This document shows positions 45,418-55,145 of a DNA stretch of 64,000 bases, in pieces (the stretch's first letter is position 1; every line of letters starts with the position of its first letter). This stretch comes from Diplonema papillatum. Taxonomy: Eukaryota; Euglenozoa; Diplonemea; Diplonemida; Diplonemidae. The translations under genes were made by a program, and so were the position numbers. The DNA lies in the NCBI GenBank assembly GCA_030068145.1, contig JAPJBO010000379.1, forward strand, positions 124,001-188,000. The letters are read 5' to 3'. The notes under the pieces are model-generated. The model was given only the letters and a program-made list of their open reading frames with translations. It was not told the DNA's origin and searched no databases.

Positions 45418-48183
45418 CTACGAGATGCAGTAGTCCCGCTGTATATCTGCAAGACGGCATACCGAGGGGGTTATGGCCGGATTCGCGGTTGCCGGATTCC
45501 AGCTATTTTGGTTGGGCTGCGTTATGTCGTTCCCCTTATCCTGTCCGAGGCCGTATAATATGCCGCAGTGCTTTTGCAGCGTGCCGTCCGAAAAGAATTC
45601 TTGGGCGAGTTTGAAGAAGCAGTGGGATGTGAGCAACGAGTCGGATCCGGCCTGTGGGAGGTGCGCGTTTTTTAGAGTTAAAGTTCGCTTGAAATTCCGG
45701 GGTTTCAGGGTCTCCGTGTGACCGTTCATGAACGGGTTCTCTTAGAGCTATATGGTGGAGTTGAGCTCGCTTCGAGATGTTCGAATTAACAATTGAATTG
45801 GAAGAACGAAAGAGAGCGCTGGCGGCGTGTGTGGAGAAGAGTACCTAAATCTATCACGTTCACTCACAACCGAGGTATCGTATGTTAGTGCGTATCGTAC
45901 TGCTGCAGTGGCAGTACGTGTACTTGTGCGTATGTTGCCTATTGCCGACTATTCGACTTATTTTAGCGCGCGCTGTATTTCCTATGCGTCTTGCCACTTC
46001 CATAGCTTATGAGTGAAAGTGGTCACCCGTACAAGAGTTCGGGTTTCAACACCGTTTCATTTAAAACCGCCGGGTACCTTCGTCAAATGGTCGGACCAAA
46101 TGCAAGCAACAAGTGTACCTGAGCCGGTCCATCCCCTCATCCCCTCTTGATAGACCGTGATAGACCGAATAATACAGCACCGGGCAATTCGATGCAGCTC
46201 TAGGGACTAGGGATGGACCTGATAGACCGTGGCGGACCGTGATTCACTGTGATCAACAGCGGCAGGCACTTCGATGCAGTTTCAAGAGATAGGGACGGAC
46301 CGGCTCAGTACCGGGGATAGTCTGCAAAATAGCCCAACGAATTCGCTCTTTCTGTGCGCGCGGAGTAAGATTGAAAGCACACCTGATGGGCCGGACCTAT
46401 TCTTTGGACATCCAGGTCTTCACCCAACTTATTCAGACCACACATATCTGAAAGCGCGCCACCCGTCTGCTTCAAGAGGTACTTGACGTCGAATACCTGA
46501 CAGTTTGGGTGTGGGATTGCTGGTGGACGCCCTCGCCAATACCACCACAACGAAGACACACGCTGCGCAATACCGGGCACGTCTGGCATGATCACAGCCG
46601 CATCTGAACAGGTGACACGAGAGATCATTCTCGTCTCTTCGCGTTCAAAATACATGCGGTGCCCTGCCAAAGAGACGAGATCACATGGCAAAGGGATAGT
46701 TAGACGTTAGTACTTCTCGTGCCCCAACACAAATGGGACGGTGAGCCCGAAGTGCGCGAGGCTGGAAATGGACGGTAATCATACCAGGGGGAAGTACGTT
46801 TCCATCAGCTCGAAGAAGCCTTCTTCTTCGAGCGGGAGCTCGTTGTTCGTGAGAACTTTGATGAGGTACCTGCGGGACGTGGAGCCAAAAATGAGTTACG
46901 ATGCGAGAGTCCTGTATTTGAAACCACCAGTCGAACAGCAACCACCTGGTTCTGGCGGGGGGGAAGCATTCGGGGCTCTTCTGAAACGCTCGACGTCCGG
47001 AGTCTCTCTCTCTAGTAGTGGCCGTAGTAGAGGCTCAAGGTCTTGTTGCCGCTTAACTTATCCGGTTGGAGACACGTGGGGAGTTTGGCCGCCTGATGCT
47101 TATTTCGACGGAGGCTAAGGACGGGGGAGAACCAACTCGGCTACAAAATGTATCGTTTTTCGAAGCAATGTGAAGAAATCAAAATGAAAGGAGCAGAAAA
47201 TCACGTACCCGAAGTCGTAGCCTGAGTGGAAACTGAGCCACCTGACAGGTGGATCGGAACTGAGAACGAGCCCGCTGCTGGTGAGAAGCTCGGCGAAGGT
47301 CGCAACTTCGATTCCCTCTGTATGGATCGTGTGGGTGTTAGGTGCTAATGGCAGGAGTTGTTGGGACGAGCCGGCTGACACGAATCATCTGTGGAATGAC
47401 AGGAGTGGCATGATTGGCCGATAAGAGCTGTTCGACTGGAATCATTGGCAGGAGTATTGGAAGACATGATTTGGTTGGCGAAGAGTACACACCGCGAGCG
47501 AATCGTTCGAAGTCGATACCGGAGCCGGTGAGAAGGTCTATGCTGTCTTGCGCGTAGATGTCGTCGGTGAGGTTGAACTTGAAGTTGAACTGCCAGGTAC
47601 AGGGACCAGGGGGTTGCTTGCCGTTTTCGTCGGAGAAGGTGATGCCGAGCTGGATGATCTTGAGCAGGTTCACGTTACACCGGAGGGTCTGGTAGTAGAA
47701 TTCGGTGTTCGACTTGAACGAGCCGATCGGCCTCGCCACGACTCCGGGGAACTCGGTGTCCATGGCGACGTAGGGGTAGTCGACGACAGTTGCGCGGATC
47801 TGGTCGAAAGCAGCTTCCAGCTGTTCTGCCCAAACGTCTATGATGAGATCACAGTACGGTTGCTCAGGAGGAGGAGGCGCCAGGTGTTGTGGATGGGACT
47901 GGGGAGGCGGTAAAAGCTCGTACTGCTGGTGCTGGTCCTGCGGCATGCCCGGGCCCGCACCGTACTGGGTTCCGTACTGCACGTGGAACCCCATTTGGTG
48001 GTCCATCGGGCTCCCCATCTGCCCCATGCCCAGCTGGTGCATGCCGGCCTGGCCGCCCATGCCCATGCCACCAATTTGGCCCATTTGGTTCATCCCCATC
48101 ATTCCGCCCATCGACGGGTTCCTTCCCGACCCGATCATCGCGCCTCCCCGTCCTCCGCTGTGGCCCCCGTGCGACAGGTCCAT
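45418..48183 (-). CDS. CAF1: CCR4-NOT complex deadenylase CAF1/POP2, five exons
   Basis: Exons 47493-48183, 47209-47317, 46785-46869, 46383-46496 and 45418-45651 join in frame to 410 residues. All four introns are GT-AG (donors GTGTGT, GTACGT, GTATGA, GTGTGC). The first ~110 residues are Met/Gly/Gln-rich (an MGG/QMG tract and [12 protein letters not shown]) and are an extension beyond the usual ~280-residue enzyme. The nuclease domain carries the whole DEDD set: AMDTEFPGV (D, E), FHSGYDFGY (D), then RIGPAHQ and AGSDSLLT (H, D). It ends with GILYGLG as in the family, plus a ~35-residue tail. The protein is a Mg-dependent 3'-5' exonuclease that shortens mRNA poly(A) tails in the cytoplasm, bound to NOT1 and CCR4. 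Intron 4 (45652-46382) hosts two dispersed repeats. Confidence 0.94.
45668..45735 (+). repeat. Copy of the dispersed 65-75 bp repeat, in CAF1 intron 4
   Basis: TTAGAGTTAAAGTTCGCTTG, then AAATTCCGGGG and TCTCCGTGTGACC. It begins within 17 nt of the acceptor of CAF1 exon 5. Confidence 0.75.
46118..46312 (-). repeat. Inverted copy of the 29478-29668 repeat, in CAF1 intron 4
   Basis: The reverse complement shows the same order of blocks as the other copy, including CTATCTCTTGAAACTGCATC. Confidence 0.85.
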
Positions 48184-48631
48184 AAACGTCTGAGAGCCGT
48201 CTCTTCCCTCAACACCCTCCTTGCACCAGGAGGGAGAGACCAGAAAAGAGCCTCAGATAGCAGTCGTCGAAGGAAGACGCCGTTTCAGAGAGCAGCGAAA
48301 AAGAGAGGCAGTCACGCCACTCACTCACACACACACACACACACACAAACACGACACACGCGCAGCACACCAGGTAACGTGTCACTCGATGCCAGGTCGC
48401 CCTAACAGGCCTCAAGCCTGAGCCCAGCCAGCCCGCCCCCCCCTCCCCCCCCCGTTTCTTGCCGCTTTGTCTTCTTCTATGTCGGCAGGAGATGCGTCCG
48501 TGGGTTGCTGCCGCCTCGTCCCTCCTTTTTTTTTTTGCCTCCCCGCCTTTTCCCCTCCTGCTTGTGACTGGTTGCTATAGTGGTATACGCCAGCACCCGA
48601 AGGTGCCGGCACAATCGTCAAGTCATCGTCA
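48184..48631. other. Spacer between CAF1 and the small upstream gene
   Basis: A short CA run (48328-48350) and C-rich tract (48436-48451). On the minus strand CTCTCAG lies 6 nt before the CAF1 ATG and could be a splice-leader or intron acceptor. The start of any mRNA cannot be fixed. Confidence 0.35.
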
Positions 48632-48952
48632 TCATTCATTAATTTTCTGTGTAATCACGTTGAGCACGTCGCCGTCCAACTTCGATGCGTCGGCACCCTG
48701 CAAGTGAACAAACTCCGTCACGTCAGCGACCCGCACACGTGGGTCACCGTCACCACCCTCTAGATGTCTGTTACAATCTTCCTCAGTCACTGCTTCGGCG
48801 AGCCGAAGCATGCGTCCCCCCCCGGTGGTCTTACCAGCAACGCACACATGCAGTTTTTGCACAGAACAGCGAGACGAGTCTGGTGATTCAAGAAAGACAA
48901 GCCACGTAGCCAAGACGTGTTTCAGCGAGCGCAGTGTTATACCCTTGAACAT
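48632..48952 (-). CDS. Small protein, unknown
   Basis: A frame of 106 residues (MFKGITLRSLKHVLATWLVF at the N-terminus, ending NVITQKINE). A weakly hydrophobic start is followed by an acidic, regular C-terminal half (EAVTEEDCNRHLEGGDGDPR, ADVTEFVHLQGADASKLDGD) that reads like a genuine folded protein. I do not recognise it. It is on the same strand as CAF1, about 450 bp upstream. Its N-terminal part may really belong to another exon. Confidence 0.4.
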   Translation of the reverse strand: MFKGITLRSLKHVLATWLVFLESPDSSRCSVQKLHVCVAGKTTGGGRMLRLAEAVTEEDCNRHLEGGDGDPRVRVADVTEFVHLQGADASKLDGDVLNVITQKINE

Positions 48953-49919
48953 GTTCAAACATTTATTTTTCCCTCCCACCCGCGGCAGGAATGGCGCAAC
49001 GCCGGGGTGAATTTGTCATCCGTTTTCCTAGCCGTCCACGAGTACTTCGTGAGAGCCGGGGCCGAAATTCCTCCCACCTTGCCGTGACCCCGCAGGGTGT
49101 CCAAAGTACCCTTGGGGTATCACCCCATCGTAAGTTGTTATTCGGATTTCTTCATTCCTTTCCTCTCATTGAACGAAACCCGCTGCTGCAATGCACAGCA
49201 GCAATGCTTGACTGCAATGTCCTATTGCAATGCCCAACACTGAGGATGGCCGATAGAGATTCCTCGATCCTAGCTACGAAACCGTTCGTCACTGAACGTT
49301 ATACCGAATGTTCGTTTTTTGTTTCGACGGAGGTCCCCGGAGAAATAGGCCTAGCACGTACCTGGCACGCCTGACCCCTAACAAAGCATATGTGGGACGC
49401 CAATAAGTATCATCACCCGACTAGACCGTCAGGTCCTCTTCCAACCCGTCTTTACGGGAGACTTTGTTTGTGCGTGCCGGTTGGTTGATCGTTTTCCCAC
49501 TTGTATTTACCCCGTGTATATTCAGGTAAGGAATTCTGATCAACCACCAAACACGCTGCCTACGTCTTTTTAGCCTGCACCATACATTGAAGGGCATCCC
49601 GCAAGATGTTAGTACTAGTCTGCCGCTGCGTCGCAACAGAGGAAAAGAAAAAGGTACCGGACCGTTGGTTTCCCTCATTTCTTCTTGTGTCCGTGTCGGC
49701 ATTTTGGGAAACTCTTTTCATTTTTCTGTCGACACATTTCATCAAATCGGGCAGTGTTGCAAACGGGAGAGGAAGAGCGCCGACACCAAAAAAAGTGTCA
49801 AGCGCTGGAACGTGTGTTGGTCGCAGCCCAGGCGTCTTGCCTTCCGCGAAGAAGGCTGACGACCCACATTTTGGCTGCAACAGAGGTTAGAGTTAGAGGT
49901 AGGGTTATCGAGTTTAGTC
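48953..49919. other. Intergenic, no supported gene
   Basis: Short overlapping frames only. A CTGCAATG/CAATGC-rich patch lies at about 49180-49240. Confidence 0.4.
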
Positions 49920-50630
49920 TCAGCTGGACTTCGACTGAGCCGCCTTCTGTGTTTCTTGCACCTTCGACTGCACGGCGTCTGACGCGTTCTGAGCTGAGTT
50001 CTTCGTGGCATCCCACGTGTCCTTTGCCTTGTCGCCCATCGTCTTCTGAGACTCAGGCTTCACGGCACGTCCCGCCTTGTCCATCTTCTCACTGGCCTTG
50101 TCTGACGCGTTCTGAGCCGAGTTCTTCGTGGCATCCCAAGTGTCCTTTGCCTTGTCTCCTACTGTCTTCTCGGATTCGGGCTTCACGGCACGTCCAGCCT
50201 TGTCAGCTGTCTCTTCTGCCTTTTCCTGACCGGCTGAAAACATGTTCTGCACAGATTCAGTCACGTTAGCTGCGACGTCCTTCGTGGCATCCCACGTGTC
50301 CTGTGCCTTGTCTCCAATCGTCTTCTCGGATTCAGGCTTCACGGCACGTCCAGCCTTGTCCATCTTTTCACCGGCCTTGTCTGACGCGTTCTGAGCCGAG
50401 TTCTTCGTGGCATCCCAAGTGTCCTTCGCCTTGTCTCCCACCGTCTTCTCAGATTCAGGCTTCACAGCACGTCCAGCCTTGTCCGCTGTGTCTGCTGCCT
50501 TTTCCTGACCAGCTGAGAACATGTTCTGAACGGATTCCGTCGCGTTGGCCGCCGTGTTCTTCGTGGCGTCCCAAGTGTCCTGCGCAACCTCCTGGACCTG
50601 CTCGGTCACGGTCTTGTTCTGGTGCGACAT
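49920..50630 (-). CDS. LEA-like repeat protein
   Basis: 236 residues from the ATG at 50630 (MSHQNKTVTEQVQEVAQ). The open frame extends 49 codons further up, but that part lacks coding character. The body is five modules each starting DTWDATK: type A with ESVQNMFSAGQEKA, type B with NSAQNASDKAGEKMDKAGRA, arranged A-B-A-B-B and linked by AGRAVKPESEKTVGDKAK. Composition is Lys, Ala, Asp, Thr and Glu with no hydrophobic core, like group-3 LEA proteins, which fold into amphipathic helices on drying and protect membranes and proteins. Cytosolic location is expected since no signal is seen. The family call is by composition and repeat pattern; other disordered Ala/Lys proteins remain possible. Confidence 0.75.
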   Translation of the reverse strand: MSHQNKTVTEQVQEVAQDTWDATKNTAANATESVQNMFSAGQEKAADTADKAGRAVKPESEKTVGDKAKDTWDATKNSAQNASDKAGEKMDKAGRAVKPESEKTIGDKAQDTWDATKDVAANVTESVQNMFSAGQEKAEETADKAGRAVKPESEKTVGDKAKDTWDATKNSAQNASDKASEKMDKAGRAVKPESQKTMGDKAKDTWDATKNSAQNASDAVQSKVQETQKAAQSKSS

Positions 50631-51764
50631 GTTGTGTTTTTTTGGGAAAAAGTGTAAGTTGAAGTGTTGGAGTGGTAAATATCCTGTCGAGGTGGGCAGT
50701 AGTTGGAGTGGAGCACGGCACCACTCCTCAGCCATTTTGAAGGGAGAATATTGCCTCCGCATCACCGAATCAACCACACCCGAAGGCGTTGTTCAGCCTC
50801 CCTTAATCGAGTGAACCACTCGACATCAACAACATTCAACAGGATCAACTGCAGGGGTTTCACGGACAACCTGCACAGCTTCTCCGAAGACGAGCCTATG
50901 AAGCGAGGAGTGGTAAATACATGTCGAGGGGGAGTGAGGGGGGTAGTGTCAGGAGTGGACGCACGGCATAGCTCCTTCCCACGTCGCTGGCAAGTTCACG
51001 TCTGCCTTCCGATTCGTAACATACCCCTGGAGGACCCTCCCCAATTTGTCCACATACCTTGAATGCTTAAAAGTTGTAACGGGGGGCTCTCCTCAGCATT
51101 TTCTGTACACTTCAGCTCGTATCAGCACGGCAGGAGCGCAAGTTGTTCAGCAGTCATGCGAGAAAAATGAAAGCGGGGATAGCCAGGTCCTATTCCTGGT
51201 GCAGAGAGAAAGACTACAGCACGCAAGGCCAGGTCGGAAGACGAGACGCTTTTGCTACTTTGCTGTGGGAAAGGAAATCAGGGACTGGACAGGTGAGTTC
51301 GCCCCGTCTCGTTCGCAGCTCGAAAGCATGCGCGAATTGAGAGAAAAATCTCCGGCACCAACAAGGGCCAGCAGATCATTCGATATGTGCGGCCAGCGAA
51401 GGAAGCTGAGCCTTTTTTTCCGTTCGCATCACGGTGGGTTCTGCATCGTTTACAGCAGTGGACTACGACGGTATCATATCATTTTGGACCCCCACGCTCT
51501 CGTTCTTGATGAATGAAGACATTTTTGCCGAATGCTTTCGCAGAAGTTCGTCTTCCTGCGATCTAATAATTTCACCTCTGAAGTAGGAGTACGTACGACC
51601 CCCCGGCAGTCCCTCGTGATCCCGCGCAAACAATAGTACCGTTCGATGACCTTCGGCTCGACCTTCGATGGCGGTTGACGCTACGATCTTGCCCCGGAGC
51701 GTACTCCTTGTTTCTGCCGCGTCTTGCCTATTTTTTTTCGAGGCAAAAATAGTGGGCACTGCTC
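50631..51764. other. 5' flank of the LEA-like gene and intergenic
   Basis: On the minus strand a possible acceptor CACCTCGACAG lies about 55 nt before the LEA-like start. No other gene is supported. Confidence 0.35.
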
Positions 51765-52680
51765 GCACCACGGCGACCTACTCGGCGCTGCTAGCATCAC
51801 GGCGACCTACTGGGCGCTGCTCGCACCACGGCGACCTACTGGGCGCTGCTCGCACCACGGCGACCTACTGGGCGCTGCTCGCACCACGGCGACCTACTGG
51901 GCGCTGCTCGCATCACGGCGACCTACTGGGCGCTGCTCGCACCACGGCGACCTACTGGGCGCTGCTCGCACCACGGCGACCTACTGGGCGCTGCTCGCAT
52001 CACGGCGACCTACTGGGCGCTGCTCGCATCACGGCGACCTACTGGGCGCTGCTCGCATCACGGCGACCTACTGGGCGCTGCTCGCACCACGGCGACCTAC
52101 TGGGCGCTGCTCGCACCACGGCGACCTACTGGGCGCTGCTCGCATCACGGCGACCTACTGGGCGCTGCTCGCATCACGGCGACCTACTGGGCGCTGCTCG
52201 CACCACGGCGACCTACTGGGCGCTGCTCGCATCACGGCGACCTACTGGGCGCTGCTCGCATCACGGCGACCTACTGGGCGCTGCTCGCATCACGGCGACC
52301 TACTGGGCGCTGCTCGCACCACGGCGACCTACTGGGCGCTGCTCGCATCACGGCGACCTACTGGGCGCTGCTCGCACCACGGCGACCTACTGGGCGCTGC
52401 TCGCACCACGGCGACCTACTGGGCGCTGCTCGCATCACGGCGACCTACTGGGCGCTGCTCGCATCACGGCGACCTACTGGGCGCTGCTCGCACCACGGCG
52501 ACCTACTGGGCGCTGCTCGCACCACGGCGACCTACTGGGCGCTGCTCGCATCACGGCGACCTACTGGGTGCTGCTCGCACCACGGCGACCTACTGGGCGC
52601 TGCTCGCATCACGGCGACCTACTGGGCGCTGCTCGCACCACGGCGACCTACTGGGCGCTGCTCGCATCACGGCGACCAAG
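51765..52680. repeat. 29-bp minisatellite, about 31 units
   Basis: Units of CTCGCACCACGGCGACCTAC plus TGGGCGCTG repeat with almost no variation except one dimorphic base (GCACCACGG or GCATCACGG), plus one GGTGCTG. Because 29 is not a multiple of 3, a 722-codon plus frame arises by chance. The right edge overlaps the 3' end of the minus-strand frame at 52667. Confidence 0.95.
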
Positions 52681-53782
52681 GCGGCAGGAGCTCGGGAGAA
52701 ATGGACACCTGGTCGAGAGAAAGCGTCTCCGCGGTGATCTGCTTCCGCAGCTTGCGCCGCTGCTCGGACGTCCCCAGCCGGATGGACCCCCTGCCCGTCA
52801 GCACGCCGAGGTCGACCGCCGGCGCCCGCTCGCAGGAGAACACGTTGATGGTCAGCGTCGAGGGGTTGAGCGAGAACTCGTCGCGCATCGAGACCTCCTC
52901 CCGCGGCTCGTCGGCCTGCCCGGCGGCGGCGGCGGGGGCGCCGCGGCCGCGCTGGCGGACGGCCTTCTGGTAGTTCGTCAGGATGTGCACGACGTCCAGC
53001 CGCGTGTCCTTCACGACGTCGACCCGCCCCGCCTGCCTTCCCAGCGGCTCCACCAGCAACCCGGGCTGCTTCTTCACCGAGCGCTGCCCCGGGGGTGCTT
53101 CACTGCGGGTCACCAGCGGATCAACACTGGACGACTTCACCGGGGACCGAGGGCGGTGCCCCCCTGCCGGCGGCGAAGCGCCGGCCGCGTAGCCAGCGGC
53201 CGCGCCCTTCGTGGGCGGCAGGGCCAGCGGCCCCGCCGGGGCGGGCGCCGCGGCGGCGGTGAAGAACCCCGGCTTCGTCCGGTCGGTCGCGAGCGAGAAG
53301 TCGAAGCCCTTGAGCTTCTGCCGCCGCAGCCGCTCCTCCTTGTCGCCCGCCGCGGTGTCGCGCCAGCCGAGCTTTTCGAGCGCCGCGGTCCGCGAGTCGC
53401 CGCCGTAGTAGTGCCCTTTGCCCTGCCCGGGCTCCTGCTTCTTGCCCCTGGCGGAGCCGTCGTCGGGCCGCCCCGCGCCCCCGTCCCACTGCCGCACCAC
53501 GTTGTAGTAGTCCGCGATCGTGCCGATGCCCTTCAGCTGGTTCGCGTAGTCCTGCAGCTGCCCCGCAGACCGCCCGGGCGGCCCGAAGTCCGGCAGGTCC
53601 AGCGCCTCGCCCGGTTGCGGCTTCGCGTCGACCGCGCGGGAAGCGGGTTTTCGCTGGAAGTCGCATCGCGCGGCTGCCTTCCGGGGGGCTTGGGTGGCGG
53701 GCCTCGTCTGGAAATAAGGCGCCGCGTCTCGGCCGGTGGACAGCGAGAACGGAATGCCTGCTGGTTTGGCGCGGGTGGACAT
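52667..53782 (-). CDS. Basic, disordered protein, unknown
   Basis: 371 residues from MSTRAKPAGIPFSLSTGRDA at 53782. The frame stays open upstream to 54061, but that part is rRNA-derived sequence, so the later ATG is preferred. The sequence is rich in Gly, Pro, Arg, Ala and Lys, with a motif that appears twice (PFSLSTGRDAAPYF and DFSLATDRTKPGFF), a helix-prone LQDYANQLKGIGTIADYYNV, and a more ordered C-terminal part (DVVHILTNYQKAVRQRGRG, SLNPSTLTINVFSCERAP). The stop lies in the first unit of the 29-bp minisatellite, so the true end could be in a lost or spliced exon. No family recognised. Confidence 0.6.
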   Translation of the reverse strand: MSTRAKPAGIPFSLSTGRDAAPYFQTRPATQAPRKAAARCDFQRKPASRAVDAKPQPGEALDLPDFGPPGRSAGQLQDYANQLKGIGTIADYYNVVRQWDGGAGRPDDGSARGKKQEPGQGKGHYYGGDSRTAALEKLGWRDTAAGDKEERLRRQKLKGFDFSLATDRTKPGFFTAAAAPAPAGPLALPPTKGAAAGYAAGASPPAGGHRPRSPVKSSSVDPLVTRSEAPPGQRSVKKQPGLLVEPLGRQAGRVDVVKDTRLDVVHILTNYQKAVRQRGRGAPAAAAGQADEPREEVSMRDEFSLNPSTLTINVFSCERAPAVDLGVLTGRGSIRLGTSEQRRKLRKQITAETLSLDQVSISPELLPPWSP

Positions 53783-53890
53783 TTCTGGCGTTTCTTGTGG
53801 TTTAGAGGTTCTGAGATTTCTGTCAGCGAATTTTGACTGCGGGTTGCAAGTTTGGGCGCCGGCTGTTGGGGGGGAAAAAGAACATGCACT

Positions 53891-54226
53891 GGATCGTTCG
53901 CCCCTGTACCCAGCTTTGACGAGCGATTCGCACGTCAACACCGCAACGGACCTCCACCAGGGTTTCCCCGGCTTCGTCCTGTCCGGGCGTGGTTCACCAT
54001 CTTTCGGGTCCCAACAAGTGTGCCGAATCCCTTTCCAGTAAATCAGGATCTGCGCCCTCAATCAAGGATTGTCCCTTTCAGTGCGGCTTGCGGGTTTGAC
54101 CCTAGGTCTCGCACACGTATTACGTGGTTCAAGACGGGTAGTAGAAGAACAATGCGTCTGACATGAGCCTGCCAGCGTTTAACCACATCAGGCTAGCGGG
54201 AGTTAGGACGTTGTCCAAAGACGCCG
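53891..54226 (-). pseudogene. LSU (28S-type) rRNA fragment in the 5' flank of the 53782 gene
   Basis: The minus strand carries CTACCCGTCTTGAACCACG, TTGTTGGGACCCGAAAGATG, GGACAGGACGAAGCCGGGGA, TGGAGGTCCGTTGCGG and GCTGGGTACAGGGGCGAACG in LSU order. It overlaps in content with 32425-32741 but extends further 3'. More diverged than the other fragments (several small deletions), so probably older. Confidence 0.9.
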
Positions 54227-54314
54227 CTCTGTGCAGCGTGTTCTGGGCTTGACGCAGTCACAATTCCACACGGTGGAGTCCAGCCTCAGAAGCTGGAGTT
54301 AAAGCTTGAGTTGA

Positions 54315-54339
54315 AAGAGCGGGTGTCACACCCGCTCTT
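54315..54339. repeat. Perfect 12-bp inverted repeat with 1-bp loop
   Basis: AAGAGCGGGTGT, C, ACACCCGCTCTT. Adjacent bases (54262-54300) resemble, in reverse, 28232-28275. Confidence 0.85.
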
Positions 54340-54416
54340 CGGGTGTGACTTGCACCCTGTTCAAGTACAGCTTCTGAGGTCACCGTGCAGGCACCGCTCC
54401 GAGACCAAAACCTGGG

Positions 54417-55145
54417 TCAAAGAAGGAAGAGAAACCTTTGGGTACGCTGTTTGCGCGCTTTCTCAGATTTTCCAGATGTCGTGTGACCCGCCTGCAACAA
54501 AAGATTTACATGTAACACACCCGGAGGGACCGTCTTCAGAGCTTGGTTCATTGAGGCTATCGGCGTCAGGTCGGGCGACTTTTTGGGAGAATCGTTGGGC
54601 TTGAGGCCGCGTGGTCCTGCTGGGGGTGGCGTAGATGAGTTGGGACCGGCAACGCCAGGCTGCAGAGGTAACGGGGCAGAGGAGGTGTCCCGTGTGTCAT
54701 CTGGCTTCGGCGCAAGACCCACCGGCGAAAACGAGTACGTAACTGCGCGAGGCTCGGTGAGGTGATGCAGAGGGCAGAGCACGTCAACTCGTTTGTCGGG
54801 CCGCGGTTCCAGAGGCGTTCTGCACTGCATAAGCTTCATGTTGACCGGGGAAGGCGATCTCGGCTTTGAGACGTATGCCTGTTTGGGGAGGAGGCCCATG
54901 CTGTGATGGGCCGCCGTCGGGTTGAGATCGCGGCCCAACAAGTAGTCGATCTCCCCGTTCACGAACCCGGGCCACCGCCGGCCGTACCTGCCGCCGCTTT
55001 CTCGCCCGCTGATCACCGGATTGCGCAGGCGCCGCCACTTCGAATTCTTGCAGTTCGCCCTTTCACAGTCCGGCCACCGGTCGCCCGCATCGCCAATCAT
55101 GCCGTCGACTTTCCCCCCGGAACCGGCTGAACCCTTGCCTACCAC
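54417..55145 (-). CDS. Proline-rich protein, unknown
   Basis: An open frame of up to 242 residues. The first codon is not an ATG; MIGDAGDRWPDCERANCKNS (ATG at 55100) is the first likely methionine, and an upstream exon is possible. It contains IDYLLGRDLNPTAAHHSMGL, KPRSPSPVNMKLMQCRTPLE and a Pro/Ser-rich C-terminal half. A pyrimidine-rich stretch ending TTTTGTTGCAG inside the last part (about 54495) resembles an intron acceptor, so the C-terminus may be spliced. No family recognised. Composition and same-strand placement favour a real gene. Confidence 0.5.
   Translation of the reverse strand: MVGKGSAGSGGKVDGMIGDAGDRWPDCERANCKNSKWRRLRNPVISGRESGGRYGRRWPGFVNGEIDYLLGRDLNPTAAHHSMGLLPKQAYVSKPRSPSPVNMKLMQCRTPLEPRPDKRVDVLCPLHHLTEPRAVTYSFSPVGLAPKPDDTRDTSSAPLPLQPGVAGPNSSTPPPAGPRGLKPNDSPKKSPDLTPIASMNQALKTVPPGVLHVNLLLQAGHTTSGKSEKARKQRTQRFLFLL

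Noticed and set aside
51668-53836. 722-codon plus-strand frame
   Set aside because: It arises from a 29-bp minisatellite that lacks stops in all three phases, then continues antisense to the 53782 gene.
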